From JAXGVG01 sp040773965 (GTDB lineage Bacteria; Pseudomonadota; Alphaproteobacteria; UBA9219), in the NCBI GenBank assembly GCA_040773965.1, contig JAXGVG010000084.1, positions 1 through 8,187 of the forward strand: a stretch of 8,187 nt of DNA, in the 5' to 3' direction. Shown here piece by piece: positions 1-4,471 of this stretch (positions within the stretch are counted from its first letter, which is position 1; every line of letters starts with the position of its first letter). Under the pieces are notes generated by a model. That model did not search any database. It had not been told where the DNA came from and saw only the letters and a list, made by a program, of their open reading frames with translations. The translations under genes and the position numbers were made by a program.

Positions 1-1
1 C

Positions 2-1126
2 GAGATGATTTGCCGTATTTTCAAGGAGCGAAATAAATTTCACGCGACGCTGGCCCATCTAAGCGGTTTTCTGGAAGCGACAAATTCCCCGTCCCTGACC
101 CTGAACGACAGCGCGCCGCTCTTGCGGCAGCTGCATACCCTTAAAGCCAGCGTTAAACAGTTTAACCTGCTGGAGTTGGGCGAGGTTATTCACGGCGTTG
201 AAAACGATTTACGCGGCCCCGGCGTCACCGACGACGCCATATTCAGGCGCGAACTCGTGCAAGGCCGTCAGAAAATTGCCGAAGCCCTGGCTGTCGTGAC
301 CGGCGAAGTTAACCATTTAACGGGCAATGACCATGAATGGCGGGGGAATGTCAGGGAGATTGAGGAAGCCGACCTGTACGAGTTCGCCCTTGAGATGCAA
401 AAAAAGCGTGCCGATCCGGCCTTGATTCAATCGTATCTTCGCTCCATCGCCGCCGTTCCCATTCGCGATTGTTTCCGTTCCTTCGAGCGGGAGCTTCAGG
501 AGCTGGCCGGCGTTATGGACAAGCAGATCAAGCCCGTTTGTTTTGAAGGAACAAATCCGCGCGTCTTGACCCAGCCTTTGCAGGAATTTCTGTTTTTACT
601 CACCCACTTCTGCCGGAACATTATGGATCACGGCATCGAATCCCCCGTAACGCGCATGGCGCGCGGCAAGGATCCTGCCGGTCAAGTTACTATTTTGACC
701 GATACGAGGCCGGGCGACGGAGGAATTGGCGAAGTTCTTCTTATTGTCATCGGCGACGACGGCAATGGCATCGATCCGTCCCGCATTCGCACGAAGCTGG
801 CGACAATCGATCCTAACGGGGCATGGCGGTTCGAAGACGACCAAACGGTCATTCAGCGAATTTTTTCCTGGGGAGTAACGACCAGCGATATACTGACGAC
901 AATTTCCGGCCGGGGCGTCGGTATGGAAGCGGTTGATCGCGAAATAAGAAAGCTTGGAGGAAGCATTCGTGTCAGTTCCGAGCTCTATAAGGGATCCAGA
1001 TTTGAGATTAAGTTGCCTTATGTTCTTGACATCAGCATGATAAATACCCCGAATTTAGGGAAGCCTTTGTCGAAACAGCAGGCAGATACAAGAAGGATTC
1101 AACAAGAACCAGCGTTATCTTGTTGA
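2..1126 (+). CDS. CheA-like histidine kinase (Hpt + HATPase), probably 5'-truncated
   Basis: Signalling protein of the CheA type, expected to autophosphorylate a histidine and pass the phosphate to a response regulator. Numbering from the ATG at position 5 (373 aa), an Hpt-like segment contains LHTLKAS with candidate phospho-histidine H44. A helical linker follows, then a HATPase_c domain with N box RNIMDHGIES (about 204-213), G1 box DDGNGID (about 251-257) and G2 box GRGVGM (about 302-307), ending near FEIKLP (about 338). There is no CheW-like P5 domain, so coupling to a receptor-CheW array in the usual way is unlikely. The segment between Hpt and kinase is a poor match to the usual CheA dimerisation region. 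The frame stays open to the window edge and no ribosome-binding site is visible before position 5, so an N-terminal sensory part probably lies upstream. About 30 unrelated-looking residues follow the ATPase domain. Domain calls are firm; the partner and signal are unknown. Confidence 0.85.
   Translation, partial: EMICRIFKERNKFHATLAHLSGFLEATNSPSLTLNDSAPLLRQLHTLKASVKQFNLLELGEVIHGVENDLRGPGVTDDAIFRRELVQGRQKIAEALAVVTGEVNHLTGNDHEWRGNVREIEEADLYEFALEMQKKRADPALIQSYLRSIAAVPIRDCFRSFERELQELAGVMDKQIKPVCFEGTNPRVLTQPLQEFLFLLTHFCRNIMDHGIESPVTRMARGKDPAGQVTILTDTRPGDGGIGEVLLIVIGDDGNGIDPSRIRTKLATIDPNGAWRFEDDQTVIQRIFSWGVTTSDILTTISGRGVGMEAVDREIRKLGGSIRVSSELYKGSRFEIKLPYVLDISMINTPNLGKPLSKQQADTRRIQQEPALSC
1099..1126 (+). 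repeat. 9-bp perfect inverted repeat over the kinase stop codon
   Basis: TCAACAAGA (1099-1107) and TCTTGTTGA (1118-1126) are exact reverse complements around a 10-nt spacer, and the second arm contains the TGA stop. The bases that follow are A-rich rather than T-rich, so this is not a canonical intrinsic terminator for the kinase transcript. It may act as a 3'-end stabilising hairpin. The pairing is seen directly; the role is unknown. Confidence 0.4.
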
Positions 1127-1168
1127 TAATAAAGAAAAAAAGACATTGCGGCGGCCCGACTCTTGTCC

Positions 1169-1196
1169 TTGACTCATTGTGAGCCTTGCCTATACT
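1169..1196 (+). promoter_or_regulatory. sigma70-type promoter for the rpsM operon
   Basis: TTGACT (1169-1174) and TATACT (1191-1196) are separated by 16 bp, each matching five of six consensus bases. An A-rich tract lies further upstream at about 1128-1144. Transcription would begin near 1203, giving an rpsM leader of about 180 nt. This is the best promoter-like sequence in the window. It fits the fact that rpsM here is not preceded by the rest of the spc operon. Confidence 0.75.
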
Positions 1197-1202
1197 GCGC
1201 CC

Positions 1203-1340
1203 CTCGGCTCCAAGTGGGGGGGCTGAGCCCCTGTTTGTGTCTTTTCGATGGTCCGAAACCCAACATTTGGGTTCGGAGGACTCGAAACTGTCATGGAAAG
1301 CGCCACGACACCTCGCAAGAGAGTGGTCGGGTGTCTTTTT
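1203..1340 (+). promoter_or_regulatory. Structured rpsM leader or short RNA ending in a terminator-like hairpin
   Basis: Three hairpins can be drawn. The first is GGGGC/GCCCC (1219-1223 with 1227-1231, loop TGA). The second is TCCGAA-A-CCCAA with TTGGGTTCGGA (1252-1263 with 1267-1277), an 11-bp stem with one bulged A. The third is GACACC/GGTGTC (1307-1312 with 1330-1335) followed by five Ts. GTGTCTTTT occurs twice, at 1237-1245 and 1331-1339, so GACAC at 1307-1311 could pair with the earlier copy instead, giving mutually exclusive folds. This could be an attenuator controlling the ribosomal operon, or a separate RNA of about 137 nt. The segment lacks the conserved SRP RNA core, and I do not recognise it as any other known RNA family. 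The pairings are seen by eye; the function is inferred. Confidence 0.5.
1307..1340 (+). terminator. Intrinsic-terminator-like hairpin in the rpsM leader
   Basis: A 6-bp perfect stem (GACACC/GGTGTC) with a 17-nt loop is followed directly by TTTTTG. It lies 42 nt upstream of the rpsM start and downstream of the promoter at 1169-1196, so read-through must occur for the operon to be expressed. The loop is long for an efficient terminator, which fits partial termination or attenuation better than a complete stop. Confidence 0.45.
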
Positions 1341-1364
1341 GTTAACTCACAAGGGGAGATAAAA

Positions 1365-1457
1365 ATGAGAAGGAGAACCTCGTGGCTCGTATTGCAGGCG
1401 TCAACATTCCGGCTGGTAAACCCTTGCATATTGCTTTGCGTTATATTTACGGCATAG
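1365..1457 (+). CDS. Possible 30-aa upstream ORF overlapping the rpsM start
   Basis: ATG at 1365 is preceded by GGGGAG (1353-1358) at 6-nt spacing, a convincing ribosome-binding site. The frame runs 30 codons to TAG at 1455-1457 and overlaps the first 76 nt of rpsM in another frame. The peptide starts MRRRTSWLVL and has no recognisable domain. Codons 2-4 (AGA AGG AGA) are themselves the rpsM Shine-Dalgarno sequence, so ribosomes that start here would cover the rpsM start site. It could equally be chance: the purine-rich stretch may simply be an extended rpsM ribosome-binding region. Low confidence as a real gene. Confidence 0.2.
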   Translation: MRRRTSWLVLQASTFRLVNPCILLCVIFTA

Positions 1458-1762
1458 GTCCGGCAAACTCGCTCGAGATTTGCAGCCGTGTTGGCATTCC
1501 GGCCGAAAAAAGGGTCAATCAGCTGACCGAGTCGGAAATACTGCGTATTCGCGAAGATATCGACAAGAATTATAAAGTCGAAGGCGATCTGCGCCGAGAC
1601 GTTTCGATGAACATTAAACGTTTGATGGATTTGGGCTGCTATCGCGGCCTGCGTCACCGAAAGGGATTGCCTGTGCGCGGACAAAGAACCCACACAAACG
1701 CCCGGACGCGCAAAGGGCCGGCGAAACCCATCGCGGGCAAGAAGATAGCGACCAAGAAGTAA
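1382..1762 (+). CDS. rpsM: 30S ribosomal protein S13
   Basis: Ribosomal protein S13 of the small-subunit head, which contacts the large subunit and P-site tRNA. The 126 aa are a normal length. The N-terminus MARIAGVNIP, the YIYGIG helix-two-turns-helix motif near residue 20, and the basic C-terminus with GLRHRKGLPVRGQRTHTNAR followed by a lysine-rich tail are diagnostic. The start is GTG at 1382, set by AGGAGA at 1371-1376 and by alignment with the family N-terminus. It is the first gene of the operon here. In most alphaproteobacteria adk and secY precede it, but in this window a CheA-like kinase does. Confidence 0.97.
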   Translation: MARIAGVNIPAGKPLHIALRYIYGIGPANSLEICSRVGIPAEKRVNQLTESEILRIREDIDKNYKVEGDLRRDVSMNIKRLMDLGCYRGLRHRKGLPVRGQRTHTNARTRKGPAKPIAGKKIATKK

Positions 1763-1764
1763 GA

Positions 1765-1813
1765 CGTTTTCCCGGCGGGCAAAGATTGTTTTACAGCCTT
1801 TCCCGCGAAAACG
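1765..1813 (+). promoter_or_regulatory. Long imperfect hairpin in the rpsM-rpsK gap
   Basis: Three consecutive helices stack. CGTTTTC (1765-1771) pairs with GAAAACG (1807-1813), GCGGG (1775-1779) with CCCGC (1802-1806), and AAAG (1781-1784) with CTTT (1798-1801). That is 16 base pairs with bulges only on the 5' side (CCG at 1772-1774 and C at 1780) and a 13-nt loop. It fills most of the 94-nt gap before rpsK. No T-run follows, so it is not an intrinsic terminator. A regulatory protein-binding site or an RNA-processing site in the ribosomal mRNA is plausible. The structure is seen directly; the role is inferred. Confidence 0.5.
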
Positions 1814-1856
1814 ATCCATGAAGAAAAGTCATAACGGAATACAGGATAAAGGCATC

Positions 1857-2282
1857 ATGGCCACCGCCACAAAAACCACCGATCAAAAAAGCCCAAAGAC
1901 AACATCGACACGCACGCGGCGACGCGAACGCAAGAACATTGTCAATGGCGTTGCGCATGTAAACGCCAGCTTCAACAATACGGTTGTTACAATCGCAGAT
2001 GCGCAAGGCAATACGATTGCCTGGTCGTCCGCCGGATTGGCCGGGTTCAAGGGATCGCGCAAATCGACGCCCTACGCCGCGCAGATGGCTGCCGAAGATG
2101 CTGGCCGGAAAGCCATGGAGCATGGGGTGCGCACGCTGGAAGTTGAAGTCAAGGGACCGGGTTCGGGGCGCGAGTCGGCCTTGCGCGCCTTACAGTCCGT
2201 TGGGTTTATGATCACATCCATACGCGACGTTACCCCCATTCCTCATAACGGTGTGCGTCCGCGCAAGAAACGCCGCGTTTAA
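1857..2282 (+). CDS. rpsK: 30S ribosomal protein S11
   Basis: Ribosomal protein S11 of the 30S platform, which helps form the mRNA exit path and binds 16S rRNA. The family core is unmistakable: GVAHVNASFNNT, DAQGNTIAWSSAG, FKGSRKSTPYAAQ, GPGSGRESALRAL and the C-terminal RDVTPIPHNGVRPRKKRRV. I choose ATG 1857 (141 aa) because AGGA lies 10 nt upstream. An in-frame ATG at 1818 would add 13 residues that are not part of the family and has no ribosome-binding site. Even from 1857 the N-terminal extension, rich in Thr and Lys, is somewhat longer than the roughly 129 aa typical of alphaproteobacterial S11. It lies between rpsM and rpoA in the same operon. Confidence 0.96.
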   Translation: MATATKTTDQKSPKTTSTRTRRRERKNIVNGVAHVNASFNNTVVTIADAQGNTIAWSSAGLAGFKGSRKSTPYAAQMAAEDAGRKAMEHGVRTLEVEVKGPGSGRESALRALQSVGFMITSIRDVTPIPHNGVRPRKKRRV

Positions 2283-2290
2283 TGTATTAA

Positions 2291-2310
2291 GCGGCCAAGC
2301 CGCATTTTTT
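2291..2310 (+). terminator. Small terminator-like hairpin between rpsK and rpoA
   Basis: GCGGC (2291-2295) and GCCGC (2299-2303) form a perfect 5-bp G+C-only stem with a CAA loop. One A and six Ts (2305-2310) follow. It sits 9 nt after the rpsK stop and 23 nt before the rpoA start. The stem is short, so termination would be partial at most; it could reduce rpoA expression relative to the ribosomal protein genes. The sequence is seen directly; its activity is inferred. Confidence 0.4.
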
Positions 2311-2332
2311 CTCGAACCAGTGAGGTCGATCC

Positions 2333-3349
2333 GTGTTGCAGAAAAATTGGAAAGCGCTCATTCAGGCCAACAAGCAAATTCACGCTTCGGAAGACGGCAA
2401 GCGTTTGGCTACGGTCGTTATTGAGCCATTGGAGCGGGGATTTGGCATGACGCTCGGCAATGCCTTGCGCCGAATTCTGTTGTCGTCATTACAGGGGGCC
2501 TCGGTTACGTCGATTCAAATCGATGGCGTTCTTCACGAATTCTCTTCCGTTCCCGGCGTGCGCGAAGACGTTACGGACATCATCCTGAATGTGAAAGAAC
2601 TGGCCTTGCGTATGCATACCGAAGGGCCGCGCAAAATTCGTCTTCGCGCTGAAGGGCCTGGCGAGGTTATGGCGCGGCAGATAGAGACCAGCGCGGACAT
2701 TGAGATCATGAATCCGGATTTGGTGATTTGCAATCTGGATCGCGGCGCGCGCGTTGCCATGGAAATGACGGTCGATACGGGCAAGGGCTATATTCCCGCT
2801 GCCGCCTTGCGCAAGGAAGACACGCCGATCGGCCTTATTCCGGTCGATGCTCTTTTCAGCCCGGTGCGCAAAGTCGCGTATAAAGTCGAAAACAGCCGCG
2901 TCGGCCAGGTTACGGACTATGACAAGCTTTCGCTGACGGTTGAGACGGACGGGTCCATTTCGCCGGAAGACGCCGTGGCCGTTGCCGCGCGCATTCTTCA
3001 GGATCAGCTTCAGTTGTTCATTAATTTTGAAGAGCCGCGGCCTGTGTCCACGCAGGAAACGGCGGTTGGTGATCTGCCCTTTAATCGCAATCTGCTTCGC
3101 AAGGTGGATGAGCTTGAGTTGTCTGTGCGTTCGGCAAATTGTCTCAAGAATGACAACATCGTTTATATCGGCGATCTCGTGCAGAAAACCGAATCGGAAA
3201 TGCTTCGCACGCCGAATTTCGGCCGCAAGAGCTTGAATGAAATCAAGGAGGTCTTGTCGCAAATGGGCCTTAATCTGGGCATGCAAATTCAGAACTGGCC
3301 TCCGGAGAACATTGAGGATTTGGCAAAAAAGCTGGAAGAGCCGTTTTAA
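2333..3349 (+). CDS. rpoA: DNA-directed RNA polymerase subunit alpha
   Basis: The alpha subunit dimerises to nucleate RNA polymerase assembly, and its C-terminal domain contacts UP-element DNA and activators. It has 338 aa, normal for alphaproteobacteria. The N-terminal domain shows EPLERGFGMTLGNALRRILLSSL (about residues 32-54), VLHEFSSVPGVREDVTDI, NPDLVICNLD and IGLIPVDALFSPV. The C-terminal domain (about 250-320) has the helix-hairpin-helix signature LELSVRSANCLK and LRTPNFGRKSLNEIKEVL, including the DNA-contacting RSANCLK region. The start is GTG at 2333, with GAGGT at 2322-2326 as ribosome-binding site and MLQKNW matching the family N-terminus. No substitution at a key position was noticed. 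Confidence 0.98.
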   Translation: MLQKNWKALIQANKQIHASEDGKRLATVVIEPLERGFGMTLGNALRRILLSSLQGASVTSIQIDGVLHEFSSVPGVREDVTDIILNVKELALRMHTEGPRKIRLRAEGPGEVMARQIETSADIEIMNPDLVICNLDRGARVAMEMTVDTGKGYIPAAALRKEDTPIGLIPVDALFSPVRKVAYKVENSRVGQVTDYDKLSLTVETDGSISPEDAVAVAARILQDQLQLFINFEEPRPVSTQETAVGDLPFNRNLLRKVDELELSVRSANCLKNDNIVYIGDLVQKTESEMLRTPNFGRKSLNEIKEVLSQMGLNLGMQIQNWPPENIEDLAKKLEEPF

Positions 3350-3494
3350 TTTGGGAACAGGGGCAAGAGTCCCCATTAAAGAGCGCATGCTGTAAGGAAA
3401 GGACTTTCAGGTGCGAGATTAGATCAACCGGTACCTGCAAGAACGACCTTCGGGGCGAAAGCACAGGGCCAAGCCATAGAAGGAGAACGTCAAC
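3350..3494 (+). promoter_or_regulatory. 145-nt foldable gap before rplQ
   Basis: The gap is long for adjacent genes of one ribosomal operon. It can form GGGG/CCCC (3360-3363 with 3371-3374), a 7-bp stem CAGGTGC with GGTACCTG pairing (3408-3414 with 3431-3437, one G-U), and a small CC-TTCG-GG tetraloop hairpin (3447-3454). AAGGAGA at 3480-3486 is the strong rplQ ribosome-binding site. No clear promoter or T-run was seen. A translational control leader for L17 is possible but the helices are individually weak. Confidence 0.25.
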
Positions 3495-3935
3495 GTGCGT
3501 CACAAGCATTCAGGCCGTAAACTCGGCGTAACGACCGCTCATCGTAAGGCGATGTTCGCCAATATGGCGGCGGCTCTTATCAAGCACGAGCAAATTCGCA
3601 CGACCTTGCCAAAAGCCAAGGATTTGCGCCCCATTGTCGAGCGTCTCGTCACGTTGGGTAAAAAGGGCGGGCTCGCCAACCGCCGCCGCGCCTTTGCCAT
3701 GCTTCGTGACAGTGAAACGGTGGCCAAGCTTTTTGGCGTTTTGGCAGCGCGATACCAAAAGCGCGCCGGAGGTTATACCCGTGTGTTGAAGGCGGGCATG
3801 CGTTATGGCGATGCGGCACCGATGGCAATTGTCGAATTTGTCGATCGCGACCCCGATGCCAAAGGTAAAAACAGCGGTCCTCCTCCCGAACAGACGGATA
3901 CCCCCGAAACGGAAACAGAAAAGGCTTCCTCATGA
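3495..3935 (+). CDS. rplQ: 50S ribosomal protein L17
   Basis: Ribosomal protein L17 of the large subunit, located near the peptide exit region. The N-terminus MRHKHSGRKLGVTTAHRKAM and the core IKHEQIRTTLPKAKDLRPIVERLVTL are diagnostic, followed by the conserved GGYTRVLKAGMRYGDAAPMAIVEFVDRD. It has 146 aa; the last 25 or so residues form an acidic Pro/Thr/Glu-rich tail that looks disordered, and such C-terminal extensions are common in alphaproteobacterial L17. The start is GTG at 3495, 8 nt after AAGGAGA. The stop codon overlaps the start of the next gene (ATGA at 3932-3935). Confidence 0.97.
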   Translation: MRHKHSGRKLGVTTAHRKAMFANMAAALIKHEQIRTTLPKAKDLRPIVERLVTLGKKGGLANRRRAFAMLRDSETVAKLFGVLAARYQKRAGGYTRVLKAGMRYGDAAPMAIVEFVDRDPDAKGKNSGPPPEQTDTPETETEKASS

Positions 3936-4234
3936 CACATAACGCCACAGCCTCCGTTCTTTTTGGTGCTATTGTTTTGGCTGTTGCGTTAGGGGGGTGT
4001 GTTTCCGGAAAATCAGGGGCTGACACCTATACAAGCCGTAGCGGTTCGGTCACGACGATTGAAAATGATCGTGAGGCATGTGTGCGCGCGTGTAACGATG
4101 AGTATTCGCGTTGCGGCGATTCGGCTTCGGCACAGCGGAATGTGGGGCCGGAACCGGCCCCCGGTTTGTTTGGCGTGAAAGCCGACTGCCGGGAGACGCT
4201 GAAAAAATGTCTTCCTCGCTGCAAAGGGCGATAA
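3932..4234 (+). CDS. Small six-cysteine lipoprotein, unknown function
   Basis: A 100-aa predicted lipoprotein I do not recognise. Residues 8-22 are a hydrophobic signal segment ending ALGGC, a lipobox with acylated cysteine C23. The mature part has six further cysteines at 50, 54, 61, 86, 93 and 97. The spacing CX3C-X6-C and then C-X6-C-X3-C is mirror-symmetric, as expected for two antiparallel helices clipped by three disulphides in the periplasm. A Pro/Gly-rich turn (about 72-81) separates the halves. The ATG overlaps the rplQ stop (ATGA), with AAAAGG at 3919-3924 as ribosome-binding site, so translation is probably coupled to rplQ. The lipid anchor and periplasmic location are inferred; function is unknown. 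It may be a structural or protein-binding lipoprotein, perhaps related to the protease encoded next. Confidence 0.8.
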   Translation: MTHNATASVLFGAIVLAVALGGCVSGKSGADTYTSRSGSVTTIENDREACVRACNDEYSRCGDSASAQRNVGPEPAPGLFGVKADCRETLKKCLPRCKGR

Positions 4235-4471
4235 AGTCCGAACAATTGGGCCACCCAAATTCCGCCTTTCGTCGTTATTGATTCACAAACCAAGCCACCC
4301 GGTTTGTCAGAGAAAAACTCAAATTATTCTTTCTTTCCAAAGTGTTGGCGCATCTCCTCAGCGGGCGTGAAAGTGCTTCTTTCGAGCAAAGCTCAGCCTT
4401 TGGCATGACATTATTCACTAATAGTTTATGACGGATTATTCTAACAATGGCTGCGTTGTGAGGTGTTTGCG
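4235..4471 (+). promoter_or_regulatory. Intergenic region with possible promoter for the protease-rarA pair
   Basis: This 237-nt gap is more A+T-rich than its surroundings. The best promoter-like pair I can find is TTCACT (4414-4419) with TATTCT (4437-4442) at 17 bp, each a four-of-six match, so it is weak. I saw no convincing heat-shock or extracytoplasmic sigma site. Inverted repeats TTGGG/CCCAA (4246-4258) and ACAAACC/GGTTTGT (4285-4307) lie near the end of the ribosomal operon but have no following T-run. GTGAGG at 4458-4463 is the ribosome-binding site of the protease. Confidence 0.3.

Noticed and set aside
1203..1340. The leader as 4.5S SRP RNA, tmRNA or 6S RNA
   Set aside because: It lacks the SRP GGAAGG/AGCAGCC core, has no tRNA-like ends or tag frame, and does not form the single long 6S-like hairpin.
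1190..1819. 209-codon minus-strand open frame across rpsM and its leader
   Set aside because: It is antisense to rpsM and its upstream region, with no recognisable domain.
1818..1856. In-frame ATG at 1818 as the rpsK start, adding 13 residues
   Set aside because: No ribosome-binding site precedes it, the extra residues do not belong to the S11 family, and ATG 1857 has AGGA 10 nt upstream.
2489..3388. Long open frame of 299 codons on the minus strand opposite rpoA
   Set aside because: It lies wholly across rpoA, has no family resemblance, and is explained by codon bias in the real gene on the plus strand.
4285..4307. ACAAACC/GGTTTGT inverted repeat as a terminator for the ribosomal operon
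   Set aside because: No T-run follows on either strand, so it is not a standard intrinsic terminator; it is noted only within the intergenic entry.
4463..4471. GTG at 4463 as the protease start
   Set aside because: It overlaps the GTGAGG ribosome-binding site that serves ATG 4472, and the signal peptide begins naturally with MKK at 4472.
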